Notes: generated by a model from the sequence alone, not told the origin. DNA of 64,000 nucleotides from Limnoperna fortunei (GCA_944474755.1 OX104111.1:100741178-100805177), one strand, 5' to 3'; shown: positions 37,201 through 43,568, numbered from the stretch's first letter. Translations and numbers: made by a program.

Positions 37201-40200
37201 TACCATTTAAGGGCAATAACTCATATAAGGAATCATTTGACAATTTCAGACCAATCAAGTGAATTGTAGGGTCTTTATTGCTGATCATTTGTGCAATTTA
37301 CAGTTTCAATCTAGCTGCTATAGTTTTCAAGTTACAGGAGAAAAACGGAAAATTTCATAAAAAATTACCATTTAAGGGCAATAACTCATATAAGGAGTCA
37401 TCTGACAATTTCAGACCAATCAAGTGAATTGTAGGGCTTTCATTGCTGATCATTTTTGCCATTTACAGTTTCACTCTACCTCGTATATTTTTCAGGTTAT
37501 ATTGTAAATACCAAAAATTTTGTCAAAAATCTTCAAAAAAGGGCAATAACCCCTACAAGAAGCCAATACACAACTTCGCACTAATAGCAACTATTGTAGA
37601 CCTTAATGTGCTGATCAATTTGAAGTAACGGTTTTCTCTATAGCTATTATAGTTTTTTAGATAATGATCAAAAACCTGTGTTGACCCCCATGTTCTATTT
37701 TTAGTAACAGGGGCCATATTTGTCTGTTGATCAACACCCTGGGTACAAACTTGAAACTAGGAACCCTAAGGATGATTGTGGCCAAGTTTGAAAAAAATTG
37801 GCCAAGTGGTTTCAGAGGAGAAGATTTTTGAAAAAGTTTACGACGGACGACAGACGACGGACGACGGACGCCAAGTGATAGCAATAGCTCACATGGACCT
37901 TCGGTCCAGGTGAGCTAAAAATAGGATTAATGTTTATAGACAAACTTCTGCTGTTGAAACGGCAACCTCCTGCTTTCTATGGTCTTCAACCCAAATAAGA
38001 AGTCTTAACTCAGTTGTTGGGTAGTGTGCTGCACTCCCTCTATCTGCCATTTTATTAAGTGCCATTACGAGTAAGCGTTTTCTTTGCTTCTCCATTTAGT
38101 GACATTCAACTTATCAATGCTGAATTCTCTACCTGTGTTACGATTACCATGAGCTTCTGCATAGGAAATAACTTTCAGTTTTTCCTTTGCCGTGAATTTC
38201 CGAGGTATTTTACCCATCTTCGCCATTAAAAATTCCGTGGTATAATTTAACACTAAAATATGAATTAATTTATATAATTTCGTTAATTTTGAGCAAATAT
38301 TAACTGGTTTCATTAAACAATCATAGCTTGGGTATTATTTATTTAAACATTAACATCAAATCTTTGAAGATATTTCATTACTTTACAACTTTGCTTGGGC
38401 AGGCCTATGATCAGATTGATTAGTATTTAATTATTTCTACAATCATCCTATTTCTATTTCTATTAACTATTAATCATTTATAAGCAATAATTTATTGCTA
38501 GTATTTAACAGATTTCTTGCTGTCTGTCATTAAATACTACAAGAAATACGTTGTATATGATAATGAAAGTTTCACAGACAAATTTTTAAGTGACCGATAA
38601 ACTGTATCATGGTTTTGATAATTAATGTGCGATTTTTCAGGCAGTATATTTTATGAAAGTTTAACATGTGATTTTACATGCATATTATCATTTTTCTACA
38701 CTTTTTTGGTCCCAGAAAGACATGAATGTGGACAATACATGATAGAATATGGTAAAACAGTTACAAATATATAAACAGCAAAAATAATCAAAAGGGCACT
38801 CATTTGGTCAACAATTGTTAGATTACTCCATATAGTAGATTAATACCATTTTTTCTTTACTCATAGTTATTGCTTGTTATTTTTGCTTCTAGCCTAGCTT
38901 TAGTAGCTTTTTGTATGAAAAAAATGCCTAAAAGATAGGTTTAAAGTGTAAATTGTCAAGAGGTTTTCTTTAACTTGAACTGAGCAATTGACCTTTTAAT
39001 GGTAAATTTTCTTTTTTATTCTTATTTTGTTATTACCTGTAGGCCTTATAGACAGAGAGAAACCGTGGACCACATAAGCTTTATATATTAGTCAAGCACT
39101 TATCTCTTAAATCTGTTGTTTTCCAGTTTAGCAATTTCAGGCTTCTGTGAGCTTCTAGTTTGTGTTCCTTTCTTAAAAAATCTTTAACATTGTAACTTTA
39201 ATGTTTTTATTTTTCAAAAACTGATTTCTTGTTATAATTTCCTGTACACAACATTCATGTCTTAATGGTTGCCAGCAGCAACAGGATACCAAACCTGTTT
39301 TGAAGATTTGTCAGACATTGAAAGTTAGCCAATTTCTGCTATCTTGGTTGATAAATTATTTAATATCTAAGCTGCGTTACTATTCCCCAATAGTAGTGGA
39401 GTCATCTTTAGACTTGATTCAAGAGTGTATACTTTTTATGATGTTATTGGTAAAGGATAAAGACCCCTTTTGTAGATGTTGATAAGAGAAGTCTCGTTGT
39501 AGCCACTACAAAAGGTGAAATTTTCCACCCATACCTATACCCTATACTTTTCCAGTGGGATTCAAAGTTTTGCCTCTTTGGTCCATCTTTACCAAATTAA
39601 TTTGTTTGTTAACATGTTCTTATCCTGAATATAGCTGAAATACTGCTTGCCAGAAGTAAAGCAAACATCCTATCATTGTATGATGAAAGAGCTGTAATGA
39701 AAACAGACTGAAGCAGTTTTCTAAACATTCAAAATTGGTCTTATGGTATTTTAACTATACAACTACAGTAGTTTTAGGAAATTGTCTGAAACAGTAACAG
39801 ATCAGAATGATTAAAGTATTAAATTATTTAGCACAAGATATTTAATAAAACTCTATGTTTCAGCATTAGCCAACTTTGCCACAGCATCCTATGCAGAAGA
39901 CAAATTTGGTGTTGTACAGAGGTCACTGCCTAATATCCTAACATCACTCCTCAACTTACAAGAGGTTAGTTAGGCCAAAAAAAAAAAATTAGAATTCTCA
40001 GGCCCCGCCGTGTGTCCCATTAACCCGCCACATTTGTCGTTTTTTATTATACAAAAAAATAAATAAATAAAAAATCAGCAGTTCTGCATCCCGGCCGGAA
40101 ATTTTTCGCATCTGTTTCTGTTACCGGTAAAATTTATTATTGCGATCTTAATAATCAGCGAAACATTTTCATAAACACGCTTTATCACATGGTGTGGTGA

Positions 40201-43200
40201 TTTAAATGCCAAAAAAAAGAGATTGCCCTGCCTCATTAAAAAAATTGAAAAATGGCCTGAGAAGCCACAATTTTTTTATGAAAAAACAAGGAAAAAAAAG
40301 ACTCCTCCCTGCCTCATCAAAAAATTTGAAAAGTGGCCTGAGAAGTTACCGTATTTAGGGTTGTATTGTCCGCGGTCTTTTTCTTTTAATCCAAGTTGGA
40401 AAGGAATGGTGCGGATTATACATAAATACAGACTTAATATAGTGTGTTTCGTCCCGTTGAATGTTGTCAATGGCGGTCGCCATTTTGTTGTTGTGTTATA
40501 TGCGGTATTTTCGTACTATTCTAACATGATTCTTTTACAAACTTCCATATAAATACGTTGTAATGATATTAATTTTTACTTAAATTATTTTAGTAATGTT
40601 ATAATAATTATAGAGGACAAATAAAAATTAAACGGGATACGAAAATAGCGGATGTGTAACCTGTATTGCGTACAGTGCAAATGGCGTCGTTATGTAACCT
40701 CAAATGTTTGAAGATGGATGTTTTGATTGCAATCATTAAGGGATTAAAATAAAACGTGTAACCTTTTTGTTTTCTTTGTTTTCATTGATAAATGAAAGTT
40801 GACGAATTGTTTTGGTTTCGATATGTGTGAGAATCAGTTTTAACAACGATAAAAATAGACGCTATGTGAGAATGCACTATTTTTTATTTAATTTATTACA
40901 ATCACTAGAAATGAATAAAACTATAAATATAAACGATATTTTAAGAGAGAATAAATTACATATAATAGTAAAAAATTGTTAAAAAGCGTGACCAAGTCGG
41001 ACTAGATGTCTTCATCTTGAGACGTTTTTTTTTAAATTTTTTATGTGCGGATTGTATATGCATATACGAATTTTTCCCAATTTTTCGGGCCCAAGAAAGG
41101 GGTGCGGACAATACGTAAATGCGGACAATACACAGCTTTTTACGGTAATGATTTTTTTAAAAATGGCCTTAGCTGTAGATATTTCTATTGATTTGTTATT
41201 TTGTAATTATGGGAAGTAATATGTGGTTTCTTTTATACTTATTTAACCTATGTGCAGCATATGACTTACTGCTTAAAACTTTTTTTCATTGCATGTATAT
41301 GCATCAATCTTATTTGTTAACAGGTGTCTGATTTTGAGGTAGTCTGTATGGGAAGATACATGAAATGATTTGATTGACATGTGTATAATATTACAATTGT
41401 AAATTTTTCCACTGGTTGATAATTCTATATTCACTATTAAGATAAATTTCTTTAAAAATTAGTGAACTGGGGCATTTTGTGGATATATGGTGAAACCTTG
41501 ATTAAAAAAACTTTAGTTCCTAAAAAGATTGATCTCCCCTGGAATACAACATTAAAAATAGTGATATTTTTAAAGAAAATATGGTTATCTTTAATATTTT
41601 TATGAATATACTTTGCATTTTATACATATATAATTTTGCTTTACAACACAGAAAATAAAGAAATGGAAGTAATATGCATGTATGTAGACACAATGGCAAC
41701 TGTACGTTACAAAACAACTATTTATTTTCTTCACATCTAGCCATTTAGATATTATTTTAATAAAGTAACACATTTTCAGAGAGAAGCATATTTAATATTA
41801 TTTTTCTAAAAAGATTTCTTTTATCTTGTTTTAAAGAATGTTGAAAAACATTTTAAGATAGCAACAACTTCCAGCAGACGACAACATAAAGACACTGGAG
41901 CTAAGGATGCTGGCTTAAAATACTTACTACAAACAACATTAAAATGCTCCTTGTACAAAGTTATCAACACCTTTGGCAAGCATATTGTGTAAGTATGAAT
42001 AACTCTTGGGATATTTGAAGCAAGAGACCCCCATATGTGTATTTATTCTTTAACAGTCCTAGCTTCTTGTATTAACAATTGAAAACTTGTTTTTATAGGG
42101 ATAGCCTACATGGCGTTGGCATAAAGTACAATTATTGACGTGTTCAAATGGCATTCATTTTTAAACCTTGGAGACTTAATGTTTACAATAATTTTTTTTG
42201 CTCAACTAAAAGTCTACGATGACAATACGATGGATAATTTTTCTGACAGTGACCATGATGTAAACTTTTTTTCTAAGGTGTATATTTCAGAAACCTTTTC
42301 GTTTGAAACAACCAATTATATTCCTATTCCCTATTTTCGGAATACAAGAGTTACTTCCCATTTTCAAGTGTTGTCTTTCATAACAGCAGGTATCTAGTAT
42401 TGAACAGATGGGGAAAAATCACGTTTTTATTTTTTTAAATAATGTCTGTGGACTGACTCTTCCAGTATAACTAAAAAAAACTGCAGAATTAGTTTGCACA
42501 TCATTATAAATTTTACCGGATGCTTTGCTATATGTGAATAAAAAAATATTGAAGAAAAACAACTTTTTACCCACAGTAGGTACTATAAAGTACCTGCTGT
42601 AAAGAACAGATAACTTTGCAAATGGGAGATAAATCTTGTTTACTGCAAGTAGGGAATATCTGTTCCTGGATTGAAAACAGTAGTCCCCTGCATGTGGCCT
42701 GTAAAAAATTAAGTCTGGACCTCTAAAATGCATATTTATGGATGCCCAAGTGGCATGTGCAAAAAAAAAAAGCTTTTGATAATAAAAATATGTCAGAGAA
42801 TGCATTAATTTATTTTAACTTGCCATATTGTAATTTCTTGCAAAACCAAAACCAAAGTAAATACATGGTTTAACTTGTCTTTTTAGTACAATGAATTTTG
42901 TAACTATTCTTACTTTCTGATCATGATCTTGAAGTCAAATATTGGTTTCTAATGTTTATGTGCTCTTTTTAACAAAGAATTATAATACACAGTGTAAGCT
43001 GGTTCCCGTCTTACCTTATTTTCAAGGCTTTTAAACTTTGTCAACTGGAGGAAAATTTTGGGGGCTAACTGTTGTGGTCGAATGGCTTGGTTTAAGTTGG
43101 CCTGATTAAGTCAGTTTCTATGCAACTAAGCATAGTAGGTCAACCATATTGATGTAAGAATTGTTAAATTGTCAACTAAACTTGACCTCATTGTGATGGA

Positions 43201-43568
43201 CTTATTATTCAATTGTTTCATTATTTAGGCATGGTGTTGAAATCAACATAATTTAATTTATAAATTTATTGTAAGGTAAACATATTAGTGGCTTCAAATC
43301 TCGATCTCTATGTTGGATTTTATAATTCATTGATAAAGAAGTATATAATGATTACACTTTGTATATATAGGTTTGTTTTCTCAGTAATTGGTGTCCACGA
43401 TGTTTTGAAAAAACTCATTGTAGTTATATGTATGTCAGACAATATGATCTACATGTTCATGACATGTTACATATTAAACACAAAACTTTTAATTTTTTTT
43501 TCAGGAGCTTAAAATTACAGCCTGATGCCACAAGGAAATTAAAACAGTTTATAGAATACAAAGAATAA
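4240..43568 (+). CDS. NDC1: NDC1 transmembrane nucleoporin (TMEM48), complete gene, 16 coding exons
   Basis: NDC1 is a pore-membrane nucleoporin needed for nuclear pore assembly and anchoring of the pore to the nuclear envelope. CDS join: 4240-4272, 6208-6328, 9980-10081, 11618-11786, 12563-12686, 16005-16113, 17506-17551, 22342-22474, 29065-29157, 30180-30261, 31158-31301, 34212-34321, 34605-34719, 39864-39964, 41837-41988, 43505-43568. All phases agree; total 1698 nt, 565 residues (human protein about 674). The N-terminal half has about six hydrophobic segments: residues ~18-44, ~55-80, ~105-125, ~150-172, ~195-218, ~255-278. Residues ~331-343 contain SLSQPGGHPHNW, identical to vertebrate NDC1. 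The C-terminal half aligns (FGVVQRSLPNILTSLLNLQE; ending KQFIEYKE). The shortening relative to human lies mainly in the low-complexity linker (exons 11-12). It converges on the LOXHD1-like gene. Confidence 0.93.
4865..5160. repeat. segment B of the inverted paralogous pair (partner 1255-1875)
   Basis: Its reverse complement follows the flanks of segment A through the point where A carries the 1336-1768 insertion. At that point B reads straight from 'tagccata' to 'ggcaacaggt'. Confidence 0.6.
5741..5964. mobile_element. 224-bp palindromic MITE
   Basis: Terminal inverted repeats of about 40 bp: AATTCGTTTCTTTAGATATT at the left and AATATCTAAAGAAACGAATT at the right, extended inward by TTTTCTCT...GGAATATAATCATC. 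The core is unrelated on the two sides. No clear target duplication. Confidence 0.75.
6208..6328 (+). CDS. NDC1: NDC1 coding exon 2
   Basis: TTGGCAG acceptor, phase 0 start, ends ACTG|GTAAAT in phase 1. It encodes the first membrane segment and the FHPIEWITG turn, matching vertebrate FHPIQW. Confidence 0.9.
6398..8038. mobile_element. hAT-like non-autonomous DNA transposon, 1.64 kb
   Basis: It starts CAGGGTTCTCGTTA and ends TAGTGAGAACCCTG, inverted termini of the hAT type. TGTAT flanks both ends (6393-6397, 8039-8043), shorter than the usual 8-bp duplication. The right part has a hairpin of GGGACTCATCA against TGATGAGTCCC. No transposase was seen. A second MITE (6554-6965) is nested inside. 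Confidence 0.6.
6554..6965. mobile_element. Mutator-like MITE nested in the hAT-like element
   Basis: Left TIR TAGTCTCGATCATCCAGATG, right end GCGTCTGGGTGATCGAGACTA as its inverted partner. A perfect 9-bp duplication TTTTACAAC flanks it (6545-6553 and 6966-6974), typical of Mutator-like insertion. An inner hairpin (GATCCCAGACGC against GCGTCTGGGTGATC) lies at 6921-6957. Confidence 0.75.
8424..8680 (+). mobile_element. tRNA-derived SINE, near full length
   Basis: tRNA-like head with A box TGGCTGAGTGTTTAAGG and decayed B box GGTTTGTTTCCCA, then the full conserved body and the ACACCATTCAAACAAA tail. Sits in NDC1 intron 2 in sense orientation. Confidence 0.85.
9155..9610. repeat. cluster of inverted repeats, probable palindromic element
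   Basis: Contains a strong hairpin at about 9450-9606 (TTACATTAGTACTCTTGGAT against its inverted copy ending ACCAATGTAAG; inner arms GATAGTTAAATTATGGAA and TTCCATAATTTAACTAT). A second inverted pair lies outside it (GTTTCTCTAATTTT near 9199, AAAATTAGAGAAAC near 9431). Exact termini were not resolved. Confidence 0.55.
9636..9830. repeat. 48-bp tandem repeat, four copies
   Basis: The unit starts GTCACAATGGATCCTTACAT and ends GATATTGACCT. Copies are spaced exactly 48 bases apart (starts of CAATGG at 9641, 9689, 9737 and 9785) and are nearly identical. It lies about 150 bp before NDC1 exon 3. Confidence 0.92.
9980..10081 (+). CDS. NDC1: NDC1 coding exon 3
   Basis: Acceptor TAATTACAG, donor AATG|GTAAGA, phases 1 and 1. 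It encodes the second hydrophobic segment (ALSTVFSPFFMLLTLMLMAV and onward). Confidence 0.9.
10082..11241. other. first part of NDC1 intron 3, no feature seen
   Basis: AT-rich sequence with no convincing repeat family. A direct duplication of about 20 bases around 'tgtattggctttg' at 10440-10475 is the only local structure noted. The small ORF at 10351-10581 has no recognisable content. Confidence 0.5.
11242..11533 (+). mobile_element. tRNA-derived SINE with intact target duplication
   Basis: The SINE body spans 11254-11521 and is flanked by a perfect 12-bp duplication ACGACCTAAATA (11242-11253 and 11522-11533), the mark of LINE-mediated retroposition. A box TGGCCGATTGGTCAAGG and B box GGTTCGATTCT are well preserved. 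It ends with CCATTCAAACAAACAAAAAC. It is the best-preserved copy in the window and lies 85 bp before NDC1 exon 4. Confidence 0.92.
11618..11786 (+). CDS. NDC1: NDC1 coding exon 4
   Basis: Acceptor TTTTTGTAG, donor GAGAG|GTACAA, phases 1 and 2. It encodes VIPDVPETRLHSLVQLLTPP and the third membrane segment; vertebrate NDC1 has VVPSIPCSRL at this position. Confidence 0.9.
11787..12562. other. NDC1 intron 4, no feature seen
   Basis: AT-rich, no repeat family or gene-like signal noticed. Confidence 0.5.
12563..12686 (+). CDS. NDC1: NDC1 coding exon 5
   Basis: Acceptor TGTTTTTCAG, phases 2 and 0, native donor CTTCAG|GTGAGT. It encodes LNEYHLFLVIYGLYTGFMFL, matching vertebrate CLNEYHLFF. Its 3' end and donor have been copied in tandem just downstream (12703-12975). 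Confidence 0.92.
12703..12975 (+). repeat. 40-bp tandem array copying the end and splice donor of NDC1 exon 5
   Basis: The unit is TTAATTCTATGTTCTTCAG joined to GTAAGTACTTGAGCTGTCTA. It repeats the last ~16 bases of exon 5 plus its donor and the first intron bases. CAG|GT junctions lie at 12687 (native, GTGAGT) and at 12727, 12794, 12834, 12874, 12914 and 12954 (all GTAAGT). One shortened unit near 12761 has lost its GT. Spacing is 40 bases except across that unit. Confidence 0.93.
13438..13503 (-). mobile_element. SINE 3' part, interrupted (left piece)
   Basis: Minus-strand SINE tail and part of the body (GTTTGTTTGAATGATGTTTA through GGCATCCAGTTTTT). It continues at 14993-15019 after the inserted element. 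Confidence 0.85.
13504..14992. mobile_element. Helitron-like non-autonomous element inserted in a SINE
   Basis: Starts with a hairpin (AGCTCACCTGACCCGAAGGG then TCATGTGAGCT) and ends with hairpin AGGCTCCTGGGAGCCT followed by CTAG and then T outside, resembling a Helitron 3' end. Inside are three diverged copies of a ~490-bp unit (ATCTTCTCCTCC... near 13603, 14096 and 14598) and two G tracts. It splits the SINE at GTTTTT|ATTGG. Two sites agree with either no target duplication or a TTA duplication. A related element in opposite orientation lies at 35903-37917. Confidence 0.5.
14993..15019 (-). mobile_element. SINE body fragment (right piece of the interrupted copy)
   Basis: TTATTGGGTAGGAAGCCCGA then GTAC continues the SINE left at 13503. 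The SINE stops at GAGTAC, where the 19-bp minisatellite begins. Confidence 0.75.
15020..15790. repeat. 19-bp minisatellite in 38-bp dimers, about 40 units
   Basis: Two alternating 19-mers, CATATGCATGTGTGCTGCC and CATGTGGACGTGTGCTGCC, form a 38-bp higher-order unit that is very regular from 15280 to 15720 and decayed at both edges. It gives long open frames on both strands (up to 311 codons), but these are by-products of a stop-free repeat. It lies in NDC1 intron 5. Confidence 0.95.
16005..16113 (+). CDS. NDC1: NDC1 coding exon 6
   Basis: Acceptor CACATTTCAG, donor CTTG|GTAAGG, phases 0 and 1. It encodes QSKFFQIRGQIVDVLMKSVQ and a following hydrophobic stretch ending YWLLG, equivalent to YYFLGY in vertebrates. 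Confidence 0.9.
16543..17165. mobile_element. Mutator-like MITE, 623 bp, with 9-bp target duplication
   Basis: TIRs begin TAGCTACAATAATGTAGCTC at the left with the exact inverted copy at the right, and extend inward through CTACAAAGAGGTCCCATTA. TTTACAGTC flanks both ends (16534-16542, 17166-17174). Like the MITE at 6554-6965 it starts with TAG and has a 9-bp duplication, but the TIRs differ otherwise. No coding frame. Confidence 0.8.
17202..17306. repeat. short tandem repeat of about 31 bp, three copies
   Basis: Units share GGAGAATCTGGCTGGAAATA with variation (near 17209, 17240 and 17270). Confidence 0.7.
17506..17551 (+). CDS. NDC1: NDC1 coding exon 7 (46 nt)
   Basis: A small exon between TTATTCCAG and TTCAG|GTAAAT, phases 1 and 2. 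It encodes HLPKDWIIHNLSLF, matching vertebrate YIPKAWI. Confidence 0.85.
17828..18418 (+). mobile_element. Helitron-like repeat with CTAG end
   Basis: Begins TATATAGTGGTCATCTTGTC, contains three diverged ~105-bp internal units about failing to match in identity (each with a 'gtcacagtcaac'/'aaatgtt' core), and ends TGATCGCTAGATCA then TTTTTCTAG|TT. The inverted relative at 47179-47762 has the same ends. Confidence 0.5.
18455..18835 (-). pseudogene. decayed non-LTR retrotransposon reverse transcriptase C-terminal part
   Basis: In shifting minus-strand frames it shows AFNPDNCNMTSITTKQKP, then KCLGVSLQSNLKWNKH, then DNIYKLESLKRR and LNWLTLKEHQMKTRLATIYK. These follow in order the end of the reverse transcriptase and the tail region of CR1/Jockey-type LINEs (FNP-x-KC, YLGV-x-L...W-x-H, LE-x-x-QRRAAR, LNW-x-x-L-x-x-R). 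At least two frameshifts break it. It lies antisense in NDC1 intron 7. Confidence 0.7.
18896..21030. other. AT-rich part of NDC1 intron 7, no feature seen
   Basis: No repeat family, gene or RNA recognised in about 2 kb. Confidence 0.5.
21032..22122. mobile_element. element with GTCTCGCCTG inverted ends enclosing a 146-bp tandem array
   Basis: GTCTCGCCTG (21032-21041) and CAGGCGAGAC (22113-22122) are inverted ends; an inner GCGACGAAAGTCGC hairpin follows the left end. GTTTTT(T/C) on each side may be a target duplication. Related sequence occurs at 23157-23220 with 28483-28925, and inverted at 44650-44935. Confidence 0.6.
21190..22035. repeat. 146-bp tandem array, six copies, each with TGACCTTGACCT
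   Basis: The motif TGACCTTGACCT starts at 21206, 21352, 21498, 21644, 21790 and 21936, exactly 146 bases apart. Copies 2-5 are almost identical; the outer two are more diverged. TGACCTTGA is the reverse complement of TCAAGGTCA, the extended half-site of ERR/SF-1-type nuclear receptors. Confidence 0.93.
22342..22474 (+). CDS. NDC1: NDC1 coding exon 8
   Basis: Acceptor CTTTTGTCAG, donor CAGAA|GTAAGT, phases 2 and 0. With exon 7 it restores RPEQAVDSVYGLLDIRL, aligned with vertebrate RPLDTVSGLLNL, then gives the last membrane segment. Confidence 0.9.
22563..23220. repeat. mixed old repeats (microsatellite-like and GTCTCGCC-family fragment)
   Basis: 22563-22980 resembles dispersed molluscan repeats starting TTGTCCCCACACCACACAAA. 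23157-23220 is the left end of a GTCTCGCC-family element (GATAGTCGCTGGAGGCAAGA) that is split by the insertion at 23221 and resumes at 28483. Confidence 0.45.
23995..24201 (+). other. possible exon in the left TIR of the CACTA-like element
   Basis: An open frame (MEKIKKLIKKYNRIK...; core HPLPDITEYTSIFNT; ...LWCTCHRNCKTKE) ends at a donor-like GAG|GTAAAC. The right TIR carries the same frame on the other strand (27504-27700) with HLLPDITEYTSIFNT conserved, also ending at a donor (AATAG|GTAAGA). Conservation may simply reflect the TIR itself. No family recognised. Confidence 0.25.
24206..27498. other. interior of the CACTA-like element
   Basis: AT-rich. Contains a G12 tract near 25449, a candidate exon at 25688-25798, and at about 27205-27430 a partial direct copy of right-TIR sequence (compare 27960-28185, including GGAAGCTTTTACGTTCCATA). 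Otherwise nothing recognised. Confidence 0.5.
25688..25798 (-). other. possible terminal coding exon inside the CACTA-like element
   Basis: After a minus-strand acceptor (ATATTTTATAG) there are 36 open codons, VQWLITMEDSSGYPQPLKDM then EETTMDTFLYAGCHRP, closed by TAG. Composition looks protein-like. It could be the last exon of a gene whose upstream exon is in the right TIR, but the simplest phase joining the two meets a stop, so the link is unproven. Confidence 0.25.
28483..28930. repeat. right part of the GTCTCGCC-family repeat split by the CACTA-like element
   Basis: Resumes the host repeat (CTTGACATTTTGCTTTATAT...). The stretch 28668-28925 has an inverted copy at about 44650-44935, including TCAATATTGTGAAGAATGTC. 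Confidence 0.65.
29065..29157 (+). CDS. NDC1: NDC1 coding exon 9
   Basis: Acceptor ATATTACAG, donor ATCAAG|GTGAGG, phases 0 and 0. It encodes HYPFPIESPFESSTNRCLSD, equivalent to vertebrate VFPVQPPFAEG. It begins the soluble half of the protein. Confidence 0.9.
29399..29696 (+). mobile_element. tRNA-derived SINE, diverged, with 16-bp target duplication
   Basis: AATTGACTTGATTTTA flanks the copy at 29399-29414 and 29681-29696. The SINE itself spans about 29420-29680, with A box TGGCAGAGTGGTCAAGG and B box GGTTCGAGTCT. It is more diverged than the copy at 11254. Confidence 0.85.
30180..30261 (+). CDS. NDC1: NDC1 coding exon 10
   Basis: Acceptor CTTTTCCAG, donor CCAG|GTACTT, phases 0 and 1. It encodes YLGFLDLCQLSKHSLERRAQ then VFSLSQP, closely matching vertebrate YLALQDLMLLSQYS...VFSLSQP. 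Confidence 0.93.
30519..31022 (+). mobile_element. tRNA-derived SINE with internal 66-bp tandem expansion
   Basis: A standard SINE head (GGGGCCTTGGTGGCTGAGTG; B box GGTTCGAGCCT) and tail, but its central body is repeated about five times with a 66-bp period (30640-30970; unit includes GACAAGGATTCCCAGTTTTC and TCTCCGGGTACCACAGCTTC). The period is a multiple of three, which creates a 101-codon open frame of no coding significance. Confidence 0.9.
31158..31301 (+). CDS. NDC1: NDC1 coding exon 11
   Basis: Acceptor TATCTTTAG, donor CTCG|GTAAGA, phases 1 and 1. It encodes GGHPHNWNKLSTACLTEINA and a polar stretch. GGHPHNW is invariant with vertebrate NDC1. Confidence 0.93.
31399..33979 (-). mobile_element. 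Tigger/pogo-type DNA transposon, degenerate, 2.58 kb
   Basis: Ends CAGTGAAACCTCTCTAAAAC (left) and GAAAAAGTTTCACTG (right), flanked by TA on each side (31397-31398, 33980-33981), as expected for Tc1/mariner-pogo elements. It contains the broken transposase at 32056-33430. It lies in NDC1 intron 11. Confidence 0.88.
32056..33430 (-). pseudogene. Tigger/pogo transposase pseudogene
   Basis: The N-terminus begins MSQPAKRQRVELTLGDKVKL with a psq/CENP-B-type helix-turn-helix (SQRELAAKYNVGKSTVDDIL). A second CENP-B helix-turn-helix follows (ISGPIIQEKALQFATEL, NGWLERWRSRF). The DDE region gives HILMFLDNASSHS, then LPANTTSVLQHLDQGIIRAF. An acidic tail ends near 32056. These parts lie in different frames with several stops, so no intact transposase is made. 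Confidence 0.85.
34212..34321 (+). CDS. NDC1: NDC1 coding exon 12, Ser/Thr-rich linker
   Basis: Acceptor TTTTTCAG, donor GAAGGA|GTAAGT, phases 1 and 0. It encodes a low-complexity Ser/Thr/Gly segment (TQRKPTDGSVTGTGDASTTS). The corresponding linker is much longer in vertebrates. Confidence 0.85.
34605..34719 (+). CDS. NDC1: NDC1 coding exon 13
   Basis: Donor GAAG|GTATGT; the acceptor is an unusual CATAATGAAG, so the start may differ by a few codons. It encodes SYFLMDLPDAKSRQLFQGAQ then LHIWAVE, matching vertebrate MYFFSKHPEAS...AQMHIWALE. Confidence 0.87.
34720..35161. other. start of NDC1 intron 13, no feature seen
   Basis: AT-rich; the minus-strand open frame at 34685-35059 overlaps exon 13 and has no recognisable content. 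Confidence 0.5.
35415..35640. repeat. dispersed repeat starting with a TATACCCCC/GGGGGTAT hairpin
   Basis: ATACCCCCTGCAAACTTGTT then TGGGGGTAT forms a hairpin, followed by the GTCTGTCTGTCCGTCTGTCC motif shared with repeats at 17.8 and 47.7 kb. It sits inside the relic at 35162-38752. Confidence 0.5.
35903..37917. mobile_element. Helitron-like element with ~180-bp internal repeats
   Basis: Opposite orientation to the element at 13504-14992 with matching ends: CTAGAGGCTCCCAGGAGCCT at the left and AGCTCACATGGACCTTCGGT then CCAGGTGAGCT at the right. The interior has about nine diverged copies of a ~180-bp unit (GGGCAATAACTCCTATAAGG, ATCTGACAATTTCAGACCAA). It interrupts the pogo-type relic. Confidence 0.55.
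37920..38226 (-). pseudogene. transposase N-terminal fragment (BrkDBD-like)
   Basis: Reads MAKMGKIPRKFTAKEKLKVI then SYAEAHGNRNTGREFSIDKL and KWR, the pattern (K-x-x-FT-x-x-x-KLKV-x-YAE-x-x-GNR-x-x-x-REF) of the Brinker-like DNA-binding domain of pogo-related transposases. After a frame change ALNKMADRGSAAHYPTTELR and IWVEDHRKQEVAVST continue the family pattern. The rest is missing, next to the Helitron-like insertion. Confidence 0.7.
38753..39863. other. rest of NDC1 intron 13, no feature seen
   Basis: No gene or repeat family recognised; the short frame at 39300-39482 has no recognisable content. Confidence 0.5.
39864..39964 (+). CDS. NDC1: NDC1 coding exon 14
   Basis: Acceptor ATGTTTCAG, donor CAAGAG|GTTAGT, phases 1 and 0. 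It encodes ATASYAEDKFGVVQRSLPNI, against vertebrate AASFTEDRFGVVQTTLPAI. Confidence 0.93.
40349..41145. mobile_element. non-autonomous pogo-type element, 0.8 kb
   Basis: Ends CCGTATTTAGGGTTGTATTG and GCGGACAATACACAGCTTTT then TACGG, flanked by TA dinucleotides. Subterminal GGTGCGGATTATACATAAAT and GGTGCGGACAATACGTAAAT are inverted partners. It shares ends and body (GATGTTTTGATTGCAATCAT) with the relic at 35162-38752 but lacks transposase, so it is a deletion derivative or relative. Lies in NDC1 intron 14. Confidence 0.8.
41837..41988 (+). CDS. NDC1: NDC1 coding exon 15
   Basis: Acceptor GTTTTAAAG, donor ATTGT|GTAAGT, phases 0 and 2. It encodes NVEKHFKIATTSSRR and LQTTLKCSLYKVINTFGKHI, equivalent to vertebrate VDKYFKLPHASS...TAIYRITTTFGEHL. 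Confidence 0.92.
41989..43504. other. NDC1 intron 15, no feature seen
   Basis: AT-rich; open frames at 42140-42397, 42419-42805 and 43288-43512 lack familiar motifs or splice context. Confidence 0.5.
43505..43568 (+). CDS. NDC1: NDC1 coding exon 16 with stop codon
   Basis: Acceptor TTTTTTTCAG, starts in phase 2, ends KLKQFIEYKE then TAA at 43566-43568. Vertebrate NDC1 ends RLQQFLEFKE. I did not identify a convincing polyadenylation site. Confidence 0.92.

Larger units (their letters stand above)
35162..38752 (-). mobile_element. pogo-type transposon relic with BrkDBD-like transposase, hosting nested insertions
   Basis: Left end TTGTATTTAGCTATGTATTG and GGTGCGGATTATACATAAAT near 35220, right end GTGGACAATACATGATAGAA then TATGG, flanked by TA. 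These match the ends of the short element at 40349-41145. Between them lie 35415-35640 (another repeat) and 35903-37917 (Helitron-like), so the original was roughly 1.4 kb or more. Transposase remains are at 37920-38226. Confidence 0.65.

Noticed and set aside
42419..42805. 128-codon minus-strand frame in NDC1 intron 15
   Set aside because: No family resemblance or splice context; low-complexity AT-rich DNA.
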